From the NCBI RefSeq assembly GCF_001443045.1, contig NZ_LKPJ01000007.1:181790-245789 (forward strand): DNA of 64,000 nt, read 5' to 3'. Numbering within the stretch: position 1 is the stretch's first letter; each line of letters starts with the position of its first letter. The translations under genes and the position numbers were made by a program. Below, piece by piece: positions 17,390 through 25,354 of the stretch. Under the pieces are notes generated by a model, which worked only from the letters and a program-made list of their open reading frames with translations, searched no databases and was not told where the DNA came from. The stretch comes from Burkholderia ambifaria (GTDB taxonomy: Bacteria > Pseudomonadota > Gammaproteobacteria > Burkholderiales > Burkholderiaceae).

Positions 17390-18520
17390 ATGGGCATCCC
17401 ACCCGTCAACACCCCCGCCGCCTTGATCGACGTCGATCGCATGCGCGAGAACATCGCGCGCATGCAGGCGCATCTCGACGCGCTGGGCGTCAGGTTCCGG
17501 CCGCACGTGAAGACCACCAAGTGCCGGCACGTCGTCGACGCGCAGATCGCGGCCGGCGCGCAGGGCATCACGGTATCGACACTCAAGGAAGCCGAACAGT
17601 TCTTCGCGGGCGGCGTGCGCGACATCGTCTACGCGGTCGGGATGATTCCCGCGAGGCTCGGCCAGGCACTCGCGCTGCGCCGGCAGGGCTGCGACCTGAA
17701 GATCGTCGCCGACAGCCTGCAGACCGCGAACGCCATCGCCGAATTCGGGCGCGCGCACGGCGAGCGCTTCAACGTGTGGATCGAGGTCGACGTCGACGGC
17801 CACCGTTCGGGGATTCGGCCCGACGACGGCCTGCTGATCGACGTCGGCCGCGCGCTGGTCGACGGCGGGATGACGCTCGGCGGCGTGCTCGCTCATGCCG
17901 GCTCCAGCTATGAATGCGACACGCGTGACGCACGGGTCGCGATCGCCGAACAGGAGCGCAGCCGCACCGTGCGCGCCGCCGAGCGCCTCAGGGCGGCCGG
18001 CTTGCCGTGCCCGGTCGTGAGCATCGGCTCGACGCCGACCGCGCTGTCCGCCGAGAACCTCGACGGGGTGACGGAAGTTCGCGCAGGCGTCTACGTGCTG
18101 TTCGACCTCGTGATGCACAACATCGGCGTATGCGCGCTGTCCGACATCGCGCTGTCGGTGCTGACCACCGTCATCGGACACCAGGAAGAAAAAGGCTGGG
18201 CCATCGTCGATGCAGGCTGGATGGCGATGAGCCGCGATCGTGGCACACAGCGGCAGGCGCGGGATTTCGGCTACGGACAAGTGTGTACCGAAGGCGGCGA
18301 CGTGCTCGGCGAATACGTGATGAGCGCGGCCAATCAGGAGCACGGCATCGTGTCTCGCATCGATACGCCCGACACGGGCATCGCGCAGCGGTTTCCGATC
18401 GGTACCCGTTTGCGGATCCTGCCGAACCACGCGTGCGCGACCGGTGCGCAACATCCGGAATATCACGCGCTGAGCGGCGATGGCACGGTACAGACCTGGC
18501 CGCGCTTCTACGGGTGGTGA
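17390..18520 (+). CDS. DSD1-family PLP enzyme (D-serine dehydratase / D-threonine aldolase-like)
   Basis: A 376-residue fold-type III pyridoxal-phosphate enzyme. The PLP lysine lies in RFRPHVKTTKCRH (near residue 45). VWIEVDVDGHRSGI and the phosphate-binding region VSIGSTPTA follow. The C-terminal metal site reads LPNHACAT. The His-x-Cys pair resembles zinc-dependent eukaryotic-type D-serine dehydratase; D-threonine aldolases have Asp in place of Cys. Deamination of D-serine or a hydroxylated D-amino acid is therefore favoured. The ATG chosen has a GAGGCAAC site before it; an earlier in-frame ATG at 17354 lacks one. The gene is probably activated by the adjacent LysR protein. Confidence 0.85.
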   Translation: MGIPPVNTPAALIDVDRMRENIARMQAHLDALGVRFRPHVKTTKCRHVVDAQIAAGAQGITVSTLKEAEQFFAGGVRDIVYAVGMIPARLGQALALRRQGCDLKIVADSLQTANAIAEFGRAHGERFNVWIEVDVDGHRSGIRPDDGLLIDVGRALVDGGMTLGGVLAHAGSSYECDTRDARVAIAEQERSRTVRAAERLRAAGLPCPVVSIGSTPTALSAENLDGVTEVRAGVYVLFDLVMHNIGVCALSDIALSVLTTVIGHQEEKGWAIVDAGWMAMSRDRGTQRQARDFGYGQVCTEGGDVLGEYVMSAANQEHGIVSRIDTPDTGIAQRFPIGTRLRILPNHACATGAQHPEYHALSGDGTVQTWPRFYGW

Positions 18521-18596
18521 GGGTCACGCGCACGGTAGCCGGTGCGGCGATCCGATGCCCGGCGAAATCGGCCATCGCTCCCTCATTTGAACAAAA

Positions 18597-18631
18597 TTGA
18601 CAGTTTGTCTACATTTGTACAAACTATAAAT
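18597..18631 (+). promoter_or_regulatory. AT-rich promoter with inverted repeat before the OCD-family gene
   Basis: The AT-rich segment begins TTGACA at 18597 and contains AGTTTGT - 10 bases - ACAAACT (arms 18602-18608 and 18619-18625), followed by TATAAATA. The arms differ from the LysR boxes upstream, so a different regulator probably acts here. It lies about 40 bases before the next start codon. Confidence 0.5.
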
Positions 18632-18669
18632 ATCGCGATTCGCATTGCACCTTCACAGGCTCGCCCACC

Positions 18670-19641
18670 ATGCCGTCAGACGCCCAACTCCTCCTTCTCG
18701 ACCGGGATGTCGTGGAACCCGCCCTTCAGGCCGACCACGTGATGGCGGCGGTCCGCGAAGCCTTCGTGCTGCACAGCCAACGCGCCGGGCGCGTGTTCCC
18801 GGTCGTACGCGAGAAGCTGCATACCGGCGGTGTATTCGGCATCAAGTCGGGCGACGTCGCGCGCCAGGATCTGCTCGGCTTCAAGGCGGCCGGGTTCTGG
18901 CCCGGCAATCGGAGCCGGGGCGGCGAACCGCATCAGGCGACGATCGCGCTGTTCGATCCGGCCACGGGCCGCCCGCTCTGCATCATGGACGGCAACGCGA
19001 TCACCACGGCCCGAACCGGTGCAGCAGGCGGCATCGGGCTGCAGGCGCTCGCCCGCCGCGACAGCACGCGAATCTGCGTATTCGGCACCGGCGTGCAGGC
19101 GTGCGTCCAGCTCGACTACGCGATCAGGCTGCTGCCGCAGCGGTGCACGGTGCAATACGTGAACGTCAGCGGCAAATCGGACCCGCTGTTCGAATCGGCA
19201 TTCCGCGAACGCTGCGACATCCGCGTCGCACGGGGCCGGAACGATGCGGTGGCCGGCAGCGACGTGGTCATCACCGCGACACCGGGCGGCGGCCCGCTGT
19301 TCGATGCGGATGCGGTTCAGCCGGGCACCCATCTGACCTGCGTGGGCGCGGATACCGCAGGCAAGCGCGAACTTCCGGAAGGCGTATTGGAACGTGCGCG
19401 CGTTTTCGTCGACGATCACGAGCAGGCGCGCAGCATCGGCGAGTGTCAGTGGGCGCCGGATTTGCCGCACACTGAAATCGGCGACATCCTTGCGGGAGTT
19501 GCATCGGTTAATCGCGCCCCGAACGAAATCACGGTATTCGACATGACCGGACTCGCGCTCCAGGACCTGACCGTTGCGCGCTTGCTGTATCGGCAGGCCG
19601 TCGAAAACGGCGCGGGACGCTCCGTCCCGTGGCCGTGGTGA
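18670..19641 (+). CDS. Ornithine cyclodeaminase / mu-crystallin family protein
   Basis: A 323-residue member of the family that includes ornithine cyclodeaminase, alanine dehydrogenase and ketimine reductases. The substrate-side segment FGIKSGDVARQDLLGFKAAG holds the conserved lysine pair. The Rossmann loop is VFGTGVQACVQLDYAI, and HLTCVGADTAGKRELPEGVL contains the family aspartate. Gly-Asp in the cyclodeaminase loop (GGDCPGKTE in the gene at 7880) is Gly-Ala-Asp-Thr-Ala-Gly-Lys here, so the substrate probably differs. The position after a D-amino-acid enzyme suggests an imine or keto-acid reductase in the same pathway. Confidence 0.82.
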   Translation: MPSDAQLLLLDRDVVEPALQADHVMAAVREAFVLHSQRAGRVFPVVREKLHTGGVFGIKSGDVARQDLLGFKAAGFWPGNRSRGGEPHQATIALFDPATGRPLCIMDGNAITTARTGAAGGIGLQALARRDSTRICVFGTGVQACVQLDYAIRLLPQRCTVQYVNVSGKSDPLFESAFRERCDIRVARGRNDAVAGSDVVITATPGGGPLFDADAVQPGTHLTCVGADTAGKRELPEGVLERARVFVDDHEQARSIGECQWAPDLPHTEIGDILAGVASVNRAPNEITVFDMTGLALQDLTVARLLYRQAVENGAGRSVPWPW

Positions 19642-19670
19642 ACGGCAACTGCGTGGTATCTTCCGTCGCC

Positions 19671-20393
19671 ATGCACCTGACCCACGTTTCCGCCATCTCG
19701 TTCGATCTCGACGACACGCTGTGGCCGTTCGGACCCTCCGTCGAACGGGCCGAGGCGTCATTGCATGCGTGGCTCATCACGCACGCGCCCAATACCGCGA
19801 GCGTGCTGCCTGCGTCGCAGACACTGAGCCAGTTACGCGACGAATACGAACGCGCGCGGCCGGACCTGGTCGGCGACTATCGTGCGTTGCGCATCGGCTC
19901 GATCCGACTCGCGCTGGAACGCGCGAACGAAGACATCGCGCTGACCGATCACGCGTATGACGTGTTCTATTCCGCGCGGAACCAGGTCGAATTCTTCGAC
20001 GACGCATTGCCGGCGCTCGCGTGGTTGAGCGCGCGCTTTCCGCTGATCGCGGTGACGAACGGCAATGCTGACCTTCGGCTGACAGGCGGCGGCGAGTTCT
20101 TCCGCGAAACGCTCAGCGCGCGTGCGTGCGGGTTCGCGAAACCCGAGCCGGCGATCTTCCACACGGCCGCCGCGACGCTCGGCGTGCCCGCGGCCGAACT
20201 GCTCCACGTCGGCGACGACTTTCACCTCGATATCGTCGGCGCGTTGAACGCGGGGCTTCAGGCGGCCTGGGTCGTGCGCGGCGAAGGTCGGGAAGCGGAG
20301 CACGCCGCGCATCGTGCTCCGTCCCCGCATCTGACCGTTCGCGACCTGTCGATGCTGTGTCGCGCGCTCGGCGGCCCCGTCGAGGGGGTGTAA
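19671..20393 (+). CDS. HAD-superfamily hydrolase
   Basis: A 240-residue haloacid-dehalogenase-fold phosphatase. Motif I is ISFDLDDTLWPF (nucleophile Asp), motif II AVTNGNADL, motif III lysine in GFAKPEPAIF and motif IV HVGDDFHLDIVGALNAG. A helical cap lies between motifs I and II. Such subfamily IA enzymes dephosphorylate small metabolites; the substrate cannot be read. The start is taken at the ATG just before HLTHVSAISFDLDD. It follows the OCD-family gene with 29 bases between and may be co-transcribed. Confidence 0.88.
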   Translation: MHLTHVSAISFDLDDTLWPFGPSVERAEASLHAWLITHAPNTASVLPASQTLSQLRDEYERARPDLVGDYRALRIGSIRLALERANEDIALTDHAYDVFYSARNQVEFFDDALPALAWLSARFPLIAVTNGNADLRLTGGGEFFRETLSARACGFAKPEPAIFHTAAATLGVPAAELLHVGDDFHLDIVGALNAGLQAAWVVRGEGREAEHAAHRAPSPHLTVRDLSMLCRALGGPVEGV

Positions 20394-20458
20394 CCGCAGG
20401 CCCGCGAAATCACGCAAGCGAAGCCGATCACGCCCGTCGGCATAACCGACCGCCGTCT

Positions 20459-21076
20459 TCACGCTGCCTTCCTCGCCTCCGCGATCCGTTGCGGCGCCTT
20501 CGGCCGCGCATAAAGCCGCTCGAGATACGACTGCAGTTGCGGGAACGGTTCGATCAGATGGCACTCGCTTGCCCAGTCGATCAGGTAAGCCGTCACGCAA
20601 TCGGCCACCGTCAGCGTGTCGCCGACGATGAATTCACGCCCCTCGAGATGCTTGTCGAGGATCGCGGCCATCGCCTTGAAATCCTCGCGCGCGAGTTCGA
20701 TATCGGCCGGCAGCCGCTTCTCCGGCGGATAGATGAACGTATGCCGCGTAATGCGCCACAGCGGCTGCTCGAGCTCCGTCACCGCGAACATCACCCACCG
20801 ATACGCCTGCGCCCGCAGCGCCGGATCGGTGGGCAGCAGCGCCTTCTCCGGATACTTGTCCGCGAGATACAGCACGATCGCGGCCGACTCCGGAATCACG
20901 AGATCGCCGTCCACCAGCACGGGCACCTTGCCCGCCGGATTGATCTGCAGAAATTCGGGCCGCTTGTGCTCACCCGCCAGCAGGTTGACCGACACGAACT
21001 CGAAATCCGCATCCAGTTCCTTGAGCCCCCAGAGCGCGCGTTGCGAGCGCGTACCGGCAAATCCGTAAAGCTTCAT
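20459..21076 (-). CDS. Glutathione S-transferase
   Basis: A 205-residue two-domain protein. The thioredoxin-fold N-terminal domain starts MKLYGFAGTRSQRALWGLKE and contains the cis-proline glutathione-binding region NPAGKVPVL and PESAAIVLYLADKYP. The helical C-terminal domain has TVADCVTAYLIDWA. A catalytic serine in GTRSQR is likely. It conjugates glutathione to electrophiles or reduces peroxides in the cytoplasm. GGAGA precedes the ATG. It is followed by an unrelated HAD gene on the opposite strand. Confidence 0.92.
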   Translation of the reverse strand: MKLYGFAGTRSQRALWGLKELDADFEFVSVNLLAGEHKRPEFLQINPAGKVPVLVDGDLVIPESAAIVLYLADKYPEKALLPTDPALRAQAYRWVMFAVTELEQPLWRITRHTFIYPPEKRLPADIELAREDFKAMAAILDKHLEGREFIVGDTLTVADCVTAYLIDWASECHLIEPFPQLQSYLERLYARPKAPQRIAEARKAA

Positions 21077-21168
21077 CGCAATGTCTCCGTTGAAAATGTC
21101 GGGGAAGATCTCCGCGCGCAGGCGATGGCCCATCGGCCTCGACGACCGCGCGCAGCGCCTGTCGCCAT

Positions 21169-21537
21169 TCACATGCCGGGCACCGCGAGCACCGGCATCA
21201 CGTCGATCGCGTCACCCGGGAACAGCGTGAAATGCGGGTGGCCTTCGAACAGCGCGGCCGCCGCGTCGTGCGATGCGGCGCGCACGACGGTAAAGCCGCT
21301 CATCGCATTGGCGGTGTCCGTGACGCCGCCCTTGCCGATGGTCTTGGTCTTGCCGAGCGGCCCGCCGAGTTCGACGATCGCGTCGCGATGCCGGTCGACC
21401 CACGCATGCCACGCGGCGATCCCTTCCCGTTCCCGCGTGCGCCGCTCCTCCTCCGGTAGCGCCATCCATACCTTCATGCCCGCGCTCTCCTTGCTGCCGA
21501 GGAATACCGCGAGATACAACTGCTGTTGCGCACTCAT
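21169..21537 (-). CDS. YCII-related protein
   Basis: A 122-residue protein of the YciI-like ferredoxin-fold type. Visible segments are LYLAVFLGSKESAGMKVW, AWHAWVDRHRDAIVELGGPLG and the C-terminal HPHFTLFPGDAIDVMPVL with the family histidine/aspartate region. Relatives are small oligomeric enzymes or domains linked to sigma factors; the function is unknown. The ATG at 21537 has GGAGGAAG before it. It is divergent from a MarR regulator, with an operator-like palindrome between them. Confidence 0.8.
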   Translation of the reverse strand: MSAQQQLYLAVFLGSKESAGMKVWMALPEEERRTREREGIAAWHAWVDRHRDAIVELGGPLGKTKTIGKGGVTDTANAMSGFTVVRAASHDAAAALFEGHPHFTLFPGDAIDVMPVLAVPGM

Positions 21538-21584
21538 GCTTCCTCCGTCCGATGGCGGGAACGGCGGGCTGCCGCTCCTCGCCC

Positions 21585-21613
21585 TTGACACGATAGGTTG
21601 ATATCAACACAAT
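21585..21613 (+). promoter_or_regulatory. Promoter and 12-bp palindrome between YCII-like and MarR genes
   Basis: TTGACA (21585-21590), 17 bases, then CACAAT (21608-21613). The spacer holds a perfect palindrome GTTGATATCAAC (21597-21608). This is the expected place for a MarR dimer to repress its own gene and the divergent YCII-like gene. Confidence 0.6.
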
Positions 21614-21619
21614 TGCAAC

Positions 21620-22087
21620 ATGGCACGCAAAGAAAAGCTCCCTTTCGAAACGACGCTGATGGTGCGCGATTGCTGCCTGTGCCTGCACATGCAGCGCGCG
21701 GCGCGCAATCTCGCGCGCATCTTCGACGATGTGCTGCGCCCGCTGGATCTCACCAACGGCCAGTTTTCGCTATTGATGTCGTTGAACCGGCCCCAGCCGG
21801 CCACGATGAAATCGGTCGCGTCGCTGCTCGCGATGGACCGCACGACGCTGACCGCTGCATTGAAACCGCTCGAGCGGCGCGGGCTGGTCACCATCACGCA
21901 GGATCCGGACGACAAGCGCAGCCGCCTGCTCAAACTCACGCCGGCTGGTGAGCAGCTGCTCGCCGAAGCGTTTCCGCTTTGGCAGCAGACGCATGCCGAG
22001 ATCGAACGGCCGTTCGCGGCAGGGGAAGTCGATGTATTGCGCGGCCAGTTGCGCGCGCTGTCGGAGGATCCGGCTACGCGCGGCTGA
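21620..22087 (+). CDS. MarR-family transcriptional regulator
   Basis: A 155-residue winged-helix regulator. The helix-turn-helix region reads TMKSVASLLAMDRTTLTAAL, followed by ERRGLVTITQDPDDKRSRLLKLT, the family's wing signature. The N-terminal dimerisation helix has three close cysteines (DCCLCL), which could make it redox- or electrophile-responsive, as in other thiol-based MarR proteins. A glutathione transferase gene lies just beyond the divergent YCII-like gene, consistent with electrophile stress. That link is inference. Confidence 0.9.
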   Translation: MARKEKLPFETTLMVRDCCLCLHMQRAARNLARIFDDVLRPLDLTNGQFSLLMSLNRPQPATMKSVASLLAMDRTTLTAALKPLERRGLVTITQDPDDKRSRLLKLTPAGEQLLAEAFPLWQQTHAEIERPFAAGEVDVLRGQLRALSEDPATRG

Positions 22088-22105
22088 AGCGGCGTGCCGT
22101 GCGAT

Positions 22106-22699
22106 TCACTTCCTGCCCTTCTTCGGCATCAGCAGTTGCGCGAACTCCTGCAGGAAACGCACGGGGCCGTGCGCGTGCAGCGCCTGCCCGCTGCTGAGCG
22201 CACCGTCGATGACGGTCGCGAGCCGCAATGCGTAGGTCTGCGGTTCGTCGATCCCCATCGCGCTTGCCAGCTCCGTCAGCCGGCGCCGCAATTCCTGCTT
22301 GTGCGCGACGGCGACCTGGCGCGCCGGATGATTGCCGTCCGCGTACTCGGCTGCGATGTTGATTTGCGGACAGCCGCGATAACCGGGGCGCTCGATGCGC
22401 TCGCCGATCCACTGCAGCTGCGCATCCAGTTCCTCGCGCGGCGTGCGTCGGTACTGCGCGGCCACCGCGTCCCAGTGCGCCCAGAAATCCGCATCCTCGC
22501 GCAGCAGGAACGCCTCGATCAGGTCGTCCTTCGTCGCGAAGTGCCGGTACAGGCTCGTCTTCGCGACGCCCGCCTGCGCGACGATCAGGTCCACGCCGAC
22601 CGCACGCGTCCCTTCCCGATAGAACAGCGCGCTGGCCGTCTGCAGAATGCGCTCGCGCGTATCGGGCGCGCCCCCGTTCGTGTCCGTTCCCTTTTTCAT
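22106..22699 (-). CDS. TetR/AcrR-family transcriptional regulator
   Basis: A 197-residue repressor. The N-terminal helix-turn-helix runs from RERILQTASALFYREGTRAV to QAGVAKTSLYRHFATKDDLIEAFL. The C-terminal ligand-binding half is helical and contains YRGCPQINIAAEYADG, common in a subgroup near oxidoreductases. It is transcribed divergently from a saccharopine-dehydrogenase-like gene, whose promoter holds two GGTCTGT-type half sites. It probably represses that operon and itself. Confidence 0.9.
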   Translation of the reverse strand: MKKGTDTNGGAPDTRERILQTASALFYREGTRAVGVDLIVAQAGVAKTSLYRHFATKDDLIEAFLLREDADFWAHWDAVAAQYRRTPREELDAQLQWIGERIERPGYRGCPQINIAAEYADGNHPARQVAVAHKQELRRRLTELASAMGIDEPQTYALRLATVIDGALSSGQALHAHGPVRFLQEFAQLLMPKKGRK

Positions 22700-22762
22700 C
22701 CAAGCCCGGCCGCCGAGGGCCGCCCGTCCCGCAAAAGTGGATCCGATGATAGCACTCGAAGG

Positions 22763-22805
22763 TTGACGACGCTACAGGTCTGTACTATAAAACAGACCGT
22801 TCTGT
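22763..22805 (+). promoter_or_regulatory. Sigma-70 promoter overlapped by TetR-type operators
   Basis: TTGACG (22763-22768), 17 bases, TATAAA (22786-22791): a strong promoter for the saccharopine-dehydrogenase-like gene. Around the -10 lies GGTCTGT - 8 - ACAGACC (22777-22783 and 22792-22798). It overlaps a second repeat ACAGA - 4 - TCTGT (22792-22805). Binding by the divergent TetR protein would block polymerase. Confidence 0.7.
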
Positions 22806-22818
22806 ATCGGAGTAGATC

Positions 22819-23874
22819 ATGGACGGTCAAATGACGGTTGCGGTGTATGGCGCCACGGGTCACACCGGGCGGTTTGTCGTCGCCGAACTGGAACGGCGCG
22901 AGCTCGGCGCGATCCGCGTCGGGCGCGATGCCGTGCGGCTCGCGCAAGGCGGCAACGACGCGACGCCATCGCGCGTCGCAGCGGTCGACGATCCGGCCGC
23001 GCTCGATGCAGCATTGCACGGCGCGCACGCGGTGATCAACTGCGCGGGCCCGTACCTCGATACCGCGCTGCCGCTCGCCGATGCGGCGTTGCGGGCCGGC
23101 ATCCCGTATCTCGACCTGACGGCCGAGCAGCCGTCGGTCCAGGCGCTGGCCGACCGGCGCGACGCCAGCGCACGCGCCGCCGGCGTGACGCTCGTGCCGG
23201 CCGCCGCGTTCTACGGCGGCCTGGCCGACCTGCTCGTCACGGCCGTCGTCGACCCGCGCCAGCCGATCGAGCGCGTCGACGTCGCGACCGGCCTCGACAG
23301 CTGGCATCCGACGCGCGGCACGCGCGTGACCGGCGAGCGAAATCGCGCGATCCGGCTGATTCAGAAGGACGGCAAGCCCGCCGCTGTGCCATCGACGGCG
23401 CGCGAACGCCGGTGGCCGTTCCCGTCGCCGCTCGGCGACGTCGACGTGACGCTGCTGCCGTTCTCGGAAGTCATGACACTCGCGCGTCATCTGCGCATCG
23501 ATACGATCGAGTCCTGGCTCGCGACGCTCGCGCTGCGCGACGTGCGCGATGCCGGCACGCCGCCGCCGCAACCGGTCGACGCGCTCGGCCGCTCGGCGCA
23601 GCAATTCGCGCTGGACGCCGTCGTTGTGCAGAACGGCATCACGCATCGCGCGACCGCGTCGGGACGCGACATCTATGCAGTCAGCGCCCCGATCATCGTC
23701 GAGGCGACGGTCCGCCTGCTGAGCGGCAGGACACTGACGTCGGGCGGCGTGCGCAGCCTCGGCGAACTGTTCGACGCGCGCGATTTCCTCGCGGCGCTCG
23801 ACACGGTCGGCGTATCGTTCTGTACAACTATCGATTCGAATTTCACACGGAGGGATGAGCATGAGCCGCAATAG
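22819..23874 (+). CDS. Saccharopine-dehydrogenase-like NAD(P)-binding protein
   Basis: A 351-residue protein with an N-terminal Rossmann fold (VAVYGATGHTGRFVVAELER) and INCAGPYLDTALPLADAALRAG, as in the saccharopine dehydrogenase NADP-binding family and trans-acting enoyl reductases. The C-terminal half has no motif I can name. It is the first gene under the TetR-controlled promoter and overlaps the start of the isocitrate-lyase-family gene by 14 bases. The pair probably acts in one short pathway of unknown substrate. Confidence 0.8.
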   Translation: MDGQMTVAVYGATGHTGRFVVAELERRELGAIRVGRDAVRLAQGGNDATPSRVAAVDDPAALDAALHGAHAVINCAGPYLDTALPLADAALRAGIPYLDLTAEQPSVQALADRRDASARAAGVTLVPAAAFYGGLADLLVTAVVDPRQPIERVDVATGLDSWHPTRGTRVTGERNRAIRLIQKDGKPAAVPSTARERRWPFPSPLGDVDVTLLPFSEVMTLARHLRIDTIESWLATLALRDVRDAGTPPPQPVDALGRSAQQFALDAVVVQNGITHRATASGRDIYAVSAPIIVEATVRLLSGRTLTSGGVRSLGELFDARDFLAALDTVGVSFCTTIDSNFTRRDEHEPQ

Positions 23875-24628
23875 CAAGGAGAATGCCGCGTATTTCCGTT
23901 CGCTTCACCGCGCGGGCCAGCCGCTCGCGCTGTTCAACGTGTGGGACGCCGGCAGCGCGCGCACGGTGGCCGACGCGGGTGGCGTCGCGCTGGCAACCGG
24001 CAGCCGGTCGGTCGCGGCCGCCAACGGTTTCGTCGACGGCGAGCAGATGCCGAAAGCGCTCGTGATGGAAGTGCTCGCGCGGATCGCGCAGGCAACCGAC
24101 CTGCCCGTCACCGTCGATCTCGAAAGCGGATACGGCGAGCGGCCGGCGGAGATCGCCGACACGATCGCGCGCAGCATCGAGGCCGGCGCGATCGGCTGCA
24201 ACCTCGAGGACAGTTTTCCGGCGACGGGCGAGCTGCGCACCGTCGACGATGCGGCTGCGCGTGTCGCGGCGGCCCGGCAGGCGTCCGATCGCGCGGATAT
24301 CGGCTACTTCATCAACGCGCGCACCGACGTGTTCTTCAAGGCCGCGGCCGATACGCACGACGAGCGGCTTCTGGACGACGTACTGACCCGCGCACGCGCT
24401 TACGCGGCGGCGGGCGCCGACGGCCTGTTCGTGCCGGGCCTGCGCGCGCCCGCGCTGATTCGCGCGCTGACGGCCGCGTCGCCGCTGCCGGTGAACATCA
24501 TGCGCATCGCCGAAACGCCGACGCTCGCCGAACTCGCGCAATACGGCGTGGCACGCATCAGTCACGGGCCGTACCCCTACCTGCAGGCGATGAAGGCGCT
24601 CGCGGCAGTGGTGAAGCAAGGCGGCTAG
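23861..24628 (+). CDS. Isocitrate lyase / PEP mutase family protein
   Basis: A 255-residue TIM-barrel protein. The Mg2+/substrate strand is PVTVDLESGYGERPAEIADT, followed by GAIGCNLEDSF and YFINARTDVFF. Relatives include PEP mutase, phosphonopyruvate hydrolase and oxaloacetate decarboxylase; the specific KKCGH motif of isocitrate lyase is absent. Two ATGs lie close together. The second (23861) sits six bases after GGAGGG and is preferred to 23855, which abuts it. It is co-transcribed with the saccharopine-dehydrogenase-like gene. Confidence 0.85.
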   Translation: MSRNSKENAAYFRSLHRAGQPLALFNVWDAGSARTVADAGGVALATGSRSVAAANGFVDGEQMPKALVMEVLARIAQATDLPVTVDLESGYGERPAEIADTIARSIEAGAIGCNLEDSFPATGELRTVDDAAARVAAARQASDRADIGYFINARTDVFFKAAADTHDERLLDDVLTRARAYAAAGADGLFVPGLRAPALIRALTAASPLPVNIMRIAETPTLAELAQYGVARISHGPYPYLQAMKALAAVVKQGG

Positions 24629-24748
24629 CCACTGCCCGGGACGGATAGCGGACGATTACATCCGATGTAATTGGCGCGCGGCGCGGCCGTCCCTACGCTT
24701 CGGGTGTCGCGCCGCCATTCCGGCGGCGCTCATCGCCCAGGAGGCGTC

Positions 24749-25306
24749 ATGTCCCGCTATCCGCTTCATACGATCGACTCGGCCCCTGCCGAGTCGAAGC
24801 CCGTCCTCGAGCAGCTCCGGAAAACCTTCGGCACGATCCCGAACATCGCGGCGGCCATGGCTGCGTCGCCAGTGCTGATCAACGGCTTCATCGGCCTGTT
24901 CGAGCGCGTGCACGCAAGCAGCCTCACCGAGCCGCAGATCCAGACGCTGCTGCTCACCAACGCGGTCACGAACGCCAGCGAATGGCCGGTCGCATTCCAC
25001 ACCGCGCTCGCATTGAAACAGGGCGTGCGCGCTGCCGACGTCGATGCGCTTCGCCGCGGCGGCCTGCCCGATGATGCGCAACTGGCCGCGCTGTCGACAC
25101 TGGCTCGCACGCTGATCGAGACCCGCGGCCACATCGCGGATGCCGACCGGCGGCGCTTCCTCGATGCCGAGTTCAGCGACGAACAGTTGCTCGAGGTGAT
25201 CGCGGTGGTCGCCGCATCGACGATCACCAACTACGTCGGCAGCGTGACGCGACCCGCACTCGAAGCGCCGTTCGACGCGTTCGCGTGGCATGCGGGCGCG
25301 GCGTGA
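24749..25306 (+). CDS. Carboxymuconolactone decarboxylase-fold protein lacking the redox cysteines
   Basis: A 185-residue AhpD/CMD-fold protein starting after a clear AGGAGGCG site. The helix that normally carries Cys-x-x-Cys-x-x-x-His reads NASEWPVAFHT: the histidine is kept but both cysteines are Ser and Pro, and the protein has no cysteine anywhere. Alkylhydroperoxidase activity of the usual kind is therefore unlikely. It may act as a lactone decarboxylase-like or structural member. It lies between an isocitrate-lyase-family gene and an XRE regulator on the same strand. Confidence 0.82.
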   Translation: MSRYPLHTIDSAPAESKPVLEQLRKTFGTIPNIAAAMAASPVLINGFIGLFERVHASSLTEPQIQTLLLTNAVTNASEWPVAFHTALALKQGVRAADVDALRRGGLPDDAQLAALSTLARTLIETRGHIADADRRRFLDAEFSDEQLLEVIAVVAASTITNYVGSVTRPALEAPFDAFAWHAGAA

Positions 25307-25354
25307 GTTCGATATAGTCGTCGGCATCGGTCACCAAACGATCAGGACAACGCG

